The notes under the pieces: generated by a model
Seen by the model: the letters and a program-made list of their open reading frames with translations, nothing else
What the model was told of the DNA's origin: nothing
Databases searched by the model: none
Source of the DNA: Pullichristensenella sp963930055
Lineage (GTDB): Bacteria > Bacillota > Clostridia > Christensenellales > Aristaeellaceae
Assembly: GCA_963930055.1 (NCBI GenBank)
Contig: CAWVKS010000004.1
Span: 124,001 to 188,000, forward strand
DNA length: 64,000 bases
Direction of reading: 5' to 3'
In this document: piece after piece, positions 17,559-26,545 of the stretch
Numbering within the stretch: the first letter of the stretch is position 1
Layout of the letters: the number at the start of each line of letters is the position of its first letter
Position numbers and translations under genes: made by a program

Positions 17559-18772
17559 GCGCGCTTCGGCACCTGACAGGCGGCCTTTCCATGATGGTGG
17601 AGAGCGTGCACATGTCCGTTTCCAACATCCGGCAGAACCGCATGCGCTCTTTCCTCACCATCCTCGGCATCATGATCGGCGTCACCGCGGTCATCGCCCT
17701 GGTGACGACCATTTCCGGCGTTTCCTCGTCCATTTCCGATTCGTTCTCCTCCATGGGCGCGAGCACCATGACCTTGAGCGCCACCGGCACCGACCTGCAG
17801 GGCGGCCTGACGGCGGAGAACATGGAGGAAATTTCCGAACTTGACCACGTGGAGGGCGTTTCGCCTTCCGTGTCCCTCTCGGTGACGGCGGCGCGCGACG
17901 ACGCCTACGAAAGCGGCGTGAGCGTCGCCGGCCGCAACGACGACTACTTCGTCCAGGAGCCGGACACGCTCTCGCGCGGCCGCGCCATTAACTCGATCGA
18001 CCTTGACCAGTCCCTGCGCGTCTGCCTCATCAGCGAGGAACTGGTGGAAACATTCTTCTACGGCGATGACCCCATCGGGCAGGAACTGTATCTGGACGGC
18101 ATGCGCTTCACCGTCGTCGGCGTGCTGGCGGCGGACGCGGACTCCTCCGTATCCAGCATGTTTTCCGGCTCGAACGCGGTGATCGTTCCCTACACCACGG
18201 CGTTGAAGATGAACGGCGAAACGCTGGTTTCCTCTCTGACGCTCTATATCGACGACGCCAACGCCGCCGAGATCGTGGAATCGGAGCTGGAAACCTGCCT
18301 GGACGCCATCTTCGACTATGAGGATGACACCTATTCCATCATCACCATGGAATCCATCGCTGATACCATGGAATCCATGCTCTCGATGATGTCGGCGCTT
18401 CTGGGCGGCATCGCCTCCATCGCTTTGCTCGTGGGCGGTATCGGCATCATGAACATGATGCTCACCTCCGTCACCGAGCGCACGGTGGAGATCGGCCTGA
18501 AAAAGGCCATCGGCGCGCGGCCCGGGCAGATTCAGGCACAGTTCCTCATCGAATCGTTCCTGCTGTCCATGGTGGGCGGGTTGGCGGGCGTGGTGCTGGG
18601 CATCGCGCTGTCGGCCATCCTCTGCCAGGTGCTGGGCACGGGCTTTTCCCTCTCCTACGGGGCCATCGCCCTGGGCGTGGGCTTTTCCGCGGCGGTCGGC
18701 GTGCTCTTTGGCTGGTCGCCGGCGCGCAAGGCCAGCCGCCTCAACCCCATCGACGCCCTGCGCCGCATGTAG
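17555..18772 (+). CDS. MacB-type ABC transporter permease
   Basis: Integral membrane protein of 405 residues with MacB/FtsX topology: one N-terminal transmembrane helix preceded by the motif SVSNIRQNRMRSFLTILGIM, a large extracytoplasmic domain (about residues 60-270), then three helices at the C-terminus starting at SMMSALLGGIASIALLVGGI and including the ERTVEIGLKKAIGARPGQI coupling region. It ends in the usual LNPIDALRRM. It should work as a dimer with the ATPase encoded just upstream and with the adaptor proteins of the operon. Substrate unknown; no bacteriocin, peptide or antibiotic gene adjoins it. Confidence 0.93.
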   Translation: MSALRHLTGGLSMMVESVHMSVSNIRQNRMRSFLTILGIMIGVTAVIALVTTISGVSSSISDSFSSMGASTMTLSATGTDLQGGLTAENMEEISELDHVEGVSPSVSLSVTAARDDAYESGVSVAGRNDDYFVQEPDTLSRGRAINSIDLDQSLRVCLISEELVETFFYGDDPIGQELYLDGMRFTVVGVLAADADSSVSSMFSGSNAVIVPYTTALKMNGETLVSSLTLYIDDANAAEIVESELETCLDAIFDYEDDTYSIITMESIADTMESMLSMMSALLGGIASIALLVGGIGIMNMMLTSVTERTVEIGLKKAIGARPGQIQAQFLIESFLLSMVGGLAGVVLGIALSAILCQVLGTGFSLSYGAIALGVGFSAAVGVLFGWSPARKASRLNPIDALRRM

Positions 18773-18811
18773 CGCGGCAAAACGACAAGACCAAGGAAGG
18801 AAGGTCATCCC

Positions 18812-19924
18812 ATGAAAAAGCTGCTTTCCCTGCTGCTCTCGCTCCTTTGCTGCCTCGCTCCCGGGATCGCGCTGGCGGACGTGTCGTTCGACGGCAGCGT
18901 GGTCTCCGGCGGCGCGGTGAGCGTGCGCGCGCCCTTCGGCGGCGTGGTATCCACCGTCTCCGTGCAGGCGGGCGACCGAGTCGAAGCGGGGGACGTCGTC
19001 GCCGAGGTCGAGACCACCAAGGTTTATGCCCCCGAGGCCGGCACCGTCAGCGGCCTCTTCGTCCAGCCGGGCGACAACGCCGAAACCGTGGCCGCCCGCT
19101 ACGGCGCGGCGCTCTACATCGCCCCCGAACACAAGTATTCCATCTCCGCGGACATCGAAAAGGCCTACAACGACAGCGCCAACAAGTACGTCAACATCGG
19201 CGAGACGGTCTACATCGCCTGCACCTCGGACAGCGACCACACCGCCGTGGGCGTGATCGTCGCCACCGAGGGCACGGCCTACACCGTGGAGACCACCTCC
19301 GGCGAGCTGATGATGGAAGAGACGGTAAACATCTACAGAAGCAGCGAGCGCAATTCTTCCTCGCGCATCGGCCGGGGCACGGTCTCGCGCACGGCGGAGG
19401 TGGCGGTGAGCGCCACGGGCAGCGTGGTGGCGCTGCACGTCTCCGACGGCGACCGCGTCGAGCGCGGCCAGCTGCTCTTTGAGACCGTCTCCGGCGACCT
19501 GGACGGCCTTTACGCCACCGGCAGCGCCATCACCGCCACCGTCTCCGGCGTGGTCGCCAGTGTCAACGCCTCCGCCGGCGCGACGCTCAACAAGGGCGAT
19601 ACCGTCCTGAGCGTCTACCCGGACGACTCGCTGGAGATCGAGATTGGCGTCGAGGAATACGACCTGGGCAGCATCGCCGTGGGCGACGAAGTAAGTATCC
19701 GCTTCAACTGGGATGAAAACGGCGACCACGACGCGCGGGGCAGCGTGCGCTCGGTCTCCTACCTGCCCGAGACCGCCGAAGCCGGTGGGGAAGGGACCTC
19801 CACCGACGCCATTTACAGCGCCTACGTCACCTTCACCCCGGATGACACCACCCGCCTGGGCATGACCGTGGTCGTCACCGTGCCGGAGGAAGAAGCGGCG
19901 GCGGAGACAGAGGCCGTGGAATAG
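18812..19924 (+). CDS. secreted HlyD-like protein with biotinyl/lipoyl-like domains (paralogue of 9281)
   Basis: Exported protein of 370 residues with a signal peptide (about 1-22, LLSLLCCLAPGIALA). It has the same two barrel-sandwich repeats as the gene at 9281: VVSTVSVQAGDRVEAGDVVA with YAPEAGTVSGLFVQPGDN, then SVVALHVSDGDRVERGQLLF with VSGVVASVNASAGATLNKGD. It shares the connecting SSSRIGRGTVSRTAE and the closing RLGMTVVVTV segment, so the two genes arose by duplication. It ends with a short Glu/Ala tail. The ribosome binding site AAGGAAGG lies about 8-12 bases upstream. As the last gene of the operon it probably works outside the membrane with the MacB-type permease; lack of a membrane anchor makes its mode of attachment unclear. 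Confidence 0.72.
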   Translation: MKKLLSLLLSLLCCLAPGIALADVSFDGSVVSGGAVSVRAPFGGVVSTVSVQAGDRVEAGDVVAEVETTKVYAPEAGTVSGLFVQPGDNAETVAARYGAALYIAPEHKYSISADIEKAYNDSANKYVNIGETVYIACTSDSDHTAVGVIVATEGTAYTVETTSGELMMEETVNIYRSSERNSSSRIGRGTVSRTAEVAVSATGSVVALHVSDGDRVERGQLLFETVSGDLDGLYATGSAITATVSGVVASVNASAGATLNKGDTVLSVYPDDSLEIEIGVEEYDLGSIAVGDEVSIRFNWDENGDHDARGSVRSVSYLPETAEAGGEGTSTDAIYSAYVTFTPDDTTRLGMTVVVTVPEEEAAAETEAVE

Positions 19925-19998
19925 GGCGTCCGTCGCTTGCCGCCGCATGGACGGGTTCGGCGGGCCGCGCAGCCGGCACGGCCCGCCCGCGGCACTAT

Positions 19999-20151
19999 AC
20001 AAACCGCCCCGGAGAAGGCGAAGGCCTCGCCCCGGGGCGGCTGTTTTGCCCGGCCCTTAGCCGCACTGCGTGCAGTAGCCGAGCCCGGCCTGTTCCTCGC
20101 TGGTGGAAGCGCCGTGGAAGTACTGGCGCACGATGAACGTATCGTCGGCCA
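19999..20151 (-). repeat. duplicated 3' end of the penicillin-binding protein gene plus its terminator (distal copy)
   Basis: A 153-bp tandem duplicate of 20155-20307, offset 156 bp. It contains the last 31 or so codons of the class A PBP (reading ...QYFHGASTSEEQAGLGYC), stop codon and terminator hairpin, with only a few changes: one synonymous base near the stop and a 4-base difference near the far end. It has no start and is a non-functional coding fragment, but it supplies a second terminator. Confidence 0.9.
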
Positions 20152-20159
20152 ATAACAAA

Positions 20160-20196
20160 CCGCCCCGGAGAAGGCGAAGGCCTCGCCCCGGGGCGG
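20160..20196 (-). terminator. rho-independent terminator of the penicillin-binding protein gene
   Basis: CCGCCCCGG pairs with CCGGGGCGG over 9 bp and encloses a second small stem (GGCGA with TCGCC). A short T-tract follows on the minus strand. An identical hairpin occurs 156 bp further downstream (20004-20040) as part of the tandem duplication, so the gene has two consecutive terminators. Confidence 0.8.
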
Positions 20197-20212
20197 CTGT
20201 TTTGCCCGGCCC

Positions 20213-22612
20213 TTAGCCACACTGCGTGCAGTAGCCGAGCCCGGCCTGTTCCTCGCTGGTGGAAGCGCCGTGGAAGTACTGGCGCACGATGGCCATATCG
20301 TCGGCCATGCGCAGGGGATGCCCGGCGGGGATGTAGAGCACGCCGCGCACAGTGGTGGACGAACAGTTGCTCGTCGCCAATTGGCCGCTGCGGCGGCAGA
20401 GCGTCAGGGCGCGGTGCATGTTGCAGGGCGTATCCGGCTCAGTGCCGACCAGGTAGTAGTCGGTGTTGACGCCATAGCCGCTGGCGTCATGCTCGCAGGC
20501 CGAAGTGGGCATCATGCCGGAGACGCCGCAGCAGCTCGCCTGCGTGAGGCCGACCGCCGAGGCGGACTTGGTGAGGATGGCGCGGTTCTGCGTGCAGCCG
20601 GTGGTGTAATGCACGGCCTCCATCAGCGCGGCCCACAGCGGCGCGGCGGCGCTGCCGCCGGTGGCGCTGCTCTCCAGCGCTTTATAGTTGTCCGAACCGA
20701 TCCACACCGCGCCGGAATAGTAGGCAGACATGCCCGCAAAGGTGACGCCTGCGTTGTCAGAGTGCGTACCGGTCTTTCCGGCGATCTCCATGCCGCGGAA
20801 GTTTGCTCGTGAGCCAGTACCCACGCCAGAGGTGACGCAGCCCTTGAGCACGTCCACCAACATCCACGCCGTGGATTCCTTAAACACCTGCCGCCTGAGC
20901 TGCACCTGACTTACGTCGATGTAGATGGAGCCGTCCGAGTTCTCGATGCGCGTGAAGGCGTATGGCTCCAGATATTCCCCGAGGTTGCCCACCGCGCCGA
21001 AGCCCGCCGCCAGCTCGATCACCGAGAGCGAGGAGCTGCCCAGCGCCAGACCGGCGCCGTTGGCGTTGATGTGGTCCGGGTCCACGCCCAGCCGGAGCAG
21101 GTAGGCAACGCTGTTTTCAATGCCCACGTAGGTCATCAGCGCCTGCGCGGCCGCCGTGTTGTGCGAACGGTTCATGGCGTAGCGCATGCTTTCGCTGCCG
21201 GTAAAGTCGCCGCCGCCGTAGTTGTTGGGGTAGCCGTTCTCACTCTGCCAGTTGAGGATGGGAATGGGCAGGTTGAGCACCGGCGTGCCCGGCGAGTTGC
21301 CCAGGTCAAAGGCCGGGCCATAGACGGAGAGCGGCTTGATGGACGAGCCGACGGGCATGTTGTTCTGGTAGGCGCGGTTGAACTGCAGTTTCTGCACGGG
21401 TTCCTCGCGCCCGCCGACGATGGCCACCAGTTCGCCCGTGTGGTAATTCATTACCGCGGCGGCGGCCTGCGGCTGCACCACGGTGAGGTATTCGCCGCCG
21501 CCCAGGGAGGCGCGCGTGGTGCGGTCGTTGGAATAGCGCATGTCCGGGTAATCCCAGTTGGTGACGACCTCCTGCGCCGCTTCCTGCACGGCGGGGTCGA
21601 GCGACGTATACACGCGGTAGCCGCCCGTGCGCAGCTGCCTTTGCATGGCGGCGCGGTTGGTGGAGCTGTCCTCCAGGTCGCCCTCCACGCGCAGCATCTT
21701 CGTCACCACGTCGTAGATGGCGTATTCGACGTAATAGGCGTTGTCATACATCTCGCTGGAGGCGGCGTTGCTGCTTTCCTGCACCGTCAGCTGTTCGGAA
21801 AGCGCCTGCTGATATTCCTCGTCGGTGATGTAGCCCTGCTCGTGCATCAGCTGAAGCACATATTCGGCACGGTCGTCGGTCACTTCCGGCGTGTTGCGGG
21901 AGTAGTAGTTGCTGCGGGGGTTGTAGCGCGAGGGGTTGCGGATCATGCCCGCCAGCGTGGCGCATTCGCGCAGCGTAAGTTCATCCAGGTCCTTGCCGAA
22001 GTAGTCCTGCGCGGCGATACACACGCCGTAACTGGAACCGCCCAGATAGATGACGTTCAGGTATTCTTCGAGGATCTCCTCCTTGGAGATGGAGTCCTCC
22101 AGCTGCAGCGCCAGATACGCCTCCTGCACCTTGCGCTTGAAGTTCTGGTCGCTGGTGAGCAGCGTCAATTTGATCAATTGGCAGGTGATCGTCGAGCCGC
22201 CCTGCGTGTTGCCGCGGAAAAACGTGGAGATGAACGCGCCGCCGATGCGCTTGATATCCACGCCGTTGTGCTCCCAAAAGCGCGCGTCCTCAATGGACAC
22301 CACCGCGTCGATGAGATTTTGCGGCACTTCGCTCAATTCCACATAGATGCGGTTTTCCGAGCCCTTGTATTCGGTGATGAGCTCGCCGTATTTGTCGTAG
22401 ATGAACGACGTCTGCGACTGGGAGTGCAACACGTCCAGGTCGAGCATGGGGGAGGTATCCACCCACGCCTTGCCTACGCCGACGCCCAGCCCCAGCGCCG
22501 CCACGCCAATGAGCAGCACCACGAAAAAGAGCATCTTTACCGTGGTCATGGCCACGGAGAGTATGAAATTGTTCTCCCGGTCGCGGGGGCGGAAGAGAGA
22601 GTAATTCGCCAT
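20213..22612 (-). CDS. class A penicillin-binding protein (transglycosylase/transpeptidase) with Cys-rich C-terminus
   Basis: Bifunctional peptidoglycan synthase of 799 residues. A short cytoplasmic N-terminus and one transmembrane helix (about 15-45) are followed by a GT51 glycosyltransferase domain with EDARFWEHNGVD and TQGGSTITCQLIK. The transpeptidase domain has SSIKPLS (catalytic Ser of SxxK), SHN (SxN motif) and AGKTGT. The C-terminal roughly 130 residues contain about ten cysteines (CCG, CEH, CNMH, CRR, YCTQCG), an unusual density for an extracytoplasmic domain, perhaps disulphide-bonded or metal-binding. I choose the ATG at 22612 because GGGAGG lies 5 bases upstream; the frame is open further up without a site. 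The gene polymerises and cross-links cell-wall glycan, and in this setting beside yunB could serve vegetative or spore-cortex synthesis. Confidence 0.95.
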   Translation of the reverse strand: MANYSLFRPRDRENNFILSVAMTTVKMLFFVVLLIGVAALGLGVGVGKAWVDTSPMLDLDVLHSQSQTSFIYDKYGELITEYKGSENRIYVELSEVPQNLIDAVVSIEDARFWEHNGVDIKRIGGAFISTFFRGNTQGGSTITCQLIKLTLLTSDQNFKRKVQEAYLALQLEDSISKEEILEEYLNVIYLGGSSYGVCIAAQDYFGKDLDELTLRECATLAGMIRNPSRYNPRSNYYSRNTPEVTDDRAEYVLQLMHEQGYITDEEYQQALSEQLTVQESSNAASSEMYDNAYYVEYAIYDVVTKMLRVEGDLEDSSTNRAAMQRQLRTGGYRVYTSLDPAVQEAAQEVVTNWDYPDMRYSNDRTTRASLGGGEYLTVVQPQAAAAVMNYHTGELVAIVGGREEPVQKLQFNRAYQNNMPVGSSIKPLSVYGPAFDLGNSPGTPVLNLPIPILNWQSENGYPNNYGGGDFTGSESMRYAMNRSHNTAAAQALMTYVGIENSVAYLLRLGVDPDHINANGAGLALGSSSLSVIELAAGFGAVGNLGEYLEPYAFTRIENSDGSIYIDVSQVQLRRQVFKESTAWMLVDVLKGCVTSGVGTGSRANFRGMEIAGKTGTHSDNAGVTFAGMSAYYSGAVWIGSDNYKALESSATGGSAAAPLWAALMEAVHYTTGCTQNRAILTKSASAVGLTQASCCGVSGMMPTSACEHDASGYGVNTDYYLVGTEPDTPCNMHRALTLCRRSGQLATSNCSSTTVRGVLYIPAGHPLRMADDMAIVRQYFHGASTSEEQAGLGYCTQCG

Positions 22613-22805
22613 TGTATCCTCCCGAGTATGTATGCCGCGCAGGGCGCGGGACGGCACAGCCGCATATATGCGTATTATAGCACACAAATGCGTTTTGCGC
22701 ACTGTTTTTCCGTGTCAATTTCGTGAACCGCGCGGGGCGCCGCCGCGTAGTATGCCGCGAGACGTCCTTTTTGTATAGACGTTGGAAAGGACTGGGTGGT
22801 TGCAT

Positions 22806-23456
22806 ATGGGGAAAAACCGCGGCAGGAAACGGCTGTTGGCGGCGCTGCTCATCTGCGCGGCGCTGGGCTTCCTCTTCGCGCGCGCTTTTGCCAACCTCAA
22901 CGGCACGCTCATCTCCCTGGCTGAGGCGCGCGCCGAGCAGCGGGCGCTGAAACAGATCAGCCTTGCCCTGGACGAGGTGATGCACAAGTCCCTCGACTAC
23001 GAGGACTTCGTGGACGTGCATTACGACGCGCAGGGCGAGGCGAGCATGCTTTCGGCCAACACCATCCTCATGAACCGCATCGCCGCCGACGCCGCCACCG
23101 CCGCGCAGGAAAACATCGACACGCTGGCGGAGGAGGGCATCGCCCTGCCGCTGGGTTCGGCGCTGGGTTCGGGTGTGTTTGCCGGCAAGGGGCCGCGCCT
23201 GCGCTTTGAGATTTTGCCCGTGGGCACGGTCAAGACCGCCTTTGTCACCGAGTTCGAGTCCGCCGGCATCAACCAGACGCGCCACAAGATCAGCCTCGAG
23301 GCCACGGCTTCTGTGCGCATCGTCCTGCCCACGGGCGCGCGCACGGTCAGCGTGCGCGCCTCGGCGCTGATGGCGGAGAGCATACTCGTCGGCGACGTGC
23401 CCCAGTCCTACATACAGGTGCCCGACGTGGAGGACGGCCTCAACTTCGTCGCGTAG
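22806..23456 (+). CDS. yunB: sporulation protein YunB-like
   Basis: 216-residue membrane-anchored protein of the YunB family (Spore_YunB), expressed in the mother cell under sigma-E in Bacillus and required for normal spore formation; its molecular role is unknown. One N-terminal transmembrane helix (about residues 9-28) is followed by an extracytoplasmic domain with VHYDAQGEASMLSANTILMN, PLGSALGSGVFAGKGP and TEFESAGINQTRHKI, all recognisable family blocks. The ATG at 22806 is taken because the frame upstream (TTG at 22782) covers only a few residues. It is divergent from the penicillin-binding protein gene with about 190 bp between them. Confidence 0.88.
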   Translation: MGKNRGRKRLLAALLICAALGFLFARAFANLNGTLISLAEARAEQRALKQISLALDEVMHKSLDYEDFVDVHYDAQGEASMLSANTILMNRIAADAATAAQENIDTLAEEGIALPLGSALGSGVFAGKGPRLRFEILPVGTVKTAFVTEFESAGINQTRHKISLEATASVRIVLPTGARTVSVRASALMAESILVGDVPQSYIQVPDVEDGLNFVA

Positions 23457-23517
23457 GATGTTGATTTTCTGTTGGGAATGTGTTATGATGATAACCGGGG
23501 AAGAAAGGCGGTCAAGA

Positions 23518-24234
23518 ATGCGGGCAGAGACGTTTTTGAGCATGTTCCGCGTGCTGGAGGGCATGCTGGACAAAAAATACGCGGGCAGGGAGAACGGTTC
23601 TTCCAGCGTGGTCATGCGCTATATCGGCGACCCGGAATCAGAGCCCGTGCGCGCCCAGCTCGACCTCTGCCGCGAGCTGCGCAACCTGCTGACGCACAAC
23701 GCCGACGCCGAGGGCAACCCCGTGTGCGAGCCGTCCAAAGCGATGCTCGATACGCTCTATCAGATCATCGACTATGTGGAGAGCCCCAAGCCGGCGCTTC
23801 TTTACGCCACGCCGGGCGAGCGCGTGCTGCGCGCCCACATGGGCGACCCGGCGCTGGAGGTCATGCGCCGCATGGAAAAGCACGGCTTTTCCCACGTCCC
23901 CGTGCTGGAAAAGGGCGGCATATCCGGCATCTTCAGCATGCGCGGCGTGTTTTCCTATGTGCTCAAACACGGCGGCGTGGGGGAGGACACGCGCGTGCGC
24001 GACTTTGGCGAGCTGCTGAAAATGAACCGCCCCGGCGGCGAGCGCTTTTTGCTTTTGGGCGCCGACGCCACCTACCACGAAGTGCGCGCCGCCTTTGAGC
24101 GCGCCGGCGAGCGCGACAGCCGCCTGGCGGCGGTGTTCATCACCCAAAATGGCCAGCTCGACGAGCAGCTCCTGGGCATGCTCACGCCCTGGGACGTGCT
24201 CGGCGAAAAAGGATCATCGGAGGAACGCGATTAA
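23518..24234 (+). CDS. CBS-domain protein with N-terminal helical domain
   Basis: Cytoplasmic protein of 238 residues. An N-terminal alpha-helical part (about 1-85) has RELRNLLTHN, a pattern like that of HEPN-type or DUF86-like helices. A pair of CBS-like motifs follows (about 90-220), visible as FSHVPVLEKGGISGIFSMRGVFSYV and SRLAAVFITQNGQLDEQLLGMLTPWDVL, each given here only in part. CBS pairs bind adenine nucleotides and regulate attached or partner proteins. The start at 23518 follows AAGAAAGGCGG. It lies 1 base before the alarmone synthetase ATG, so co-expression is likely and an adenylate-sensing link to alarmone synthesis is conceivable, but that is inference. Confidence 0.7.
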   Translation: MRAETFLSMFRVLEGMLDKKYAGRENGSSSVVMRYIGDPESEPVRAQLDLCRELRNLLTHNADAEGNPVCEPSKAMLDTLYQIIDYVESPKPALLYATPGERVLRAHMGDPALEVMRRMEKHGFSHVPVLEKGGISGIFSMRGVFSYVLKHGGVGEDTRVRDFGELLKMNRPGGERFLLLGADATYHEVRAAFERAGERDSRLAAVFITQNGQLDEQLLGMLTPWDVLGEKGSSEERD

Positions 24235-24235
24235 A

Positions 24236-24955
24236 ATGGACGACAACCTGATGCTCATCAAGCAATTCCAGATGCAGGGCGGCTCAAAGGGCGCGGACGC
24301 GGCCTTTGCCGAGGAATACCGCAACTACCAGCGCATACAGAACGTCTACATGGGCGCCATCCGCGAGATACGCGCCCGCCTGGAAACGCTGGATACCGAA
24401 TTCCAGTACCGCCACAAGCACAACCCCATCCACCACATACAGAGCCGGGTCAAGACGCTGCCCAGCATCATGAAGAAGCTCAGCGACATGGGGCAGCCCA
24501 TGACCATCACCAGCGCCAAGAAACACCTGCACGACATTGCCGGCGTGCGCGTGGTCTGCTGCTACGTGGACGACATCTACCGCATCGCCGAACTGCTGCT
24601 CTCGCAGGACGACATTTCCCTCATCTTTGAGAAGGATTACATAAAACAGCCCAAGCCCAACGGCTACCGCAGCCTGCACATCGTCGTGGACGTGCCGGTA
24701 TACCTCTCGCAGGGCAAGCTCTTCATCCCCGTGGAGATACAGATCCGCACCGTTGCCATGGACTTCTGGGCCACGCTGGAACACGGCATACGCTACAAAT
24801 CTTCGGACGAGGTGCCCGCGTTTATCGTCGATGAACTGCGCAACTGCGCGGACGTCATCACCCGCACCGACGCCAAGATGCAGGAGATCTTCAAGGCGCT
24901 GCAGCTGCTCAACGACAAGGAGGACGACTTCCAGTGGCGCGGCAGTGAAGATTGA
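24236..24955 (+). CDS. small alarmone synthetase (RelQ-like GTP pyrophosphokinase)
   Basis: 239-residue single-domain RelA/SpoT synthetase, the size of small alarmone synthetases such as RelQ (YjbM) rather than long RelA/SpoT proteins; no hydrolase, TGS or ACT domains follow. It has the RSH synthetase blocks: HHIQSRVKTLPSIMKKL (substrate-binding basic residues), DIAGVRVVCCYVDDIY, PKPNGYRSLHIVV and the EIQIRTVAMDFWATLEHGI block with its conserved Glu. These enzymes transfer pyrophosphate from ATP to GDP or GTP, giving ppGpp/pppGpp in the stringent response. The ATG at 24236 is preceded by GGAGG about 12 bases upstream. A long insertion-bearing terminator region follows. Confidence 0.93.
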   Translation: MDDNLMLIKQFQMQGGSKGADAAFAEEYRNYQRIQNVYMGAIREIRARLETLDTEFQYRHKHNPIHHIQSRVKTLPSIMKKLSDMGQPMTITSAKKHLHDIAGVRVVCCYVDDIYRIAELLLSQDDISLIFEKDYIKQPKPNGYRSLHIVVDVPVYLSQGKLFIPVEIQIRTVAMDFWATLEHGIRYKSSDEVPAFIVDELRNCADVITRTDAKMQEIFKALQLLNDKEDDFQWRGSED

Positions 24956-24992
24956 GCCGCAAACAAAAGCGCGCCGCTCCCGGGCGCGAAAA

Positions 24993-25026
24993 GAACCCCC
25001 TTCCGTCAGGCGACGGAAGGGGGTTC
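24993..25026. terminator. terminator hairpin, left copy flanking the 201-bp repeat
   Basis: Near-perfect palindrome with a 14-bp stem and 4-6-base loop. On the minus strand it is followed by a T-rich tract (AAAAG on plus upstream), so this copy can terminate the leftward gene. It is identical over 34 bp to 25226-25259; together they flank the 201-bp element. Before insertion it would have been one symmetrical terminator shared by the convergent genes. Confidence 0.85.
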
Positions 25027-25226
25027 AGGATGTTGACAAAGTCAACAGACTGGCAGAGCGTTGAGAAAGCCTGCAAGCCAAGGAAGCTGTACTTGCAGCC
25101 AAGGGAGCTTACTTAGACGTAAGTGACCGCAGGATGCAAGTGCAGCTGACGTAGGAAGCAAAAATCGCTTCTGATTTTTTGTATATCAGAGCGATTTTTG
25201 CGGTTGTAGGCTTTGTCAGCGCTCTG
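25026..25226 (+). repeat. 201-bp structured interspersed repeat inserted in a terminator, copy A
   Basis: No complete gene is present. The ends CAGGATGTTGACAAAG and CTTTGTCAGCGCTCTG are imperfect inverted repeats (12 of 16 match). Internally, a 16-bp arm (starting AGCTGTACTTGCA) can pair with a later arm ending GTGCAGCT, and a hairpin AAAAATCGCT/AGCGATTTTT forms near the right end. It matches, in opposite orientation, 43646-43846 with 17 differences over 201 bp and no gaps. Flanked by exact 32-bp copies of a terminator hairpin. Stop-interrupted frames cross it, so a small peptide is not excluded but not supported. Confidence 0.9.
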
Positions 25227-25238
25227 AACCCCCTTCCG

Positions 25239-26540
<1,302 letters not shown>

Positions 26541-26545
26541 GTTCC

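Noticed and set aside
17201..20002. 933-codon minus-strand open frame across the MacB ATPase, permease and last adaptor
   Set aside because: Antisense to well-supported genes; His/Asp/Gly-rich nonsense composition typical of shadow frames.
25060..25064. TGA in the repeat's reading frame as a selenocysteine codon
   Set aside because: No selenoprotein context, and the second stop in copy A and the lack of any known family argue for decay.
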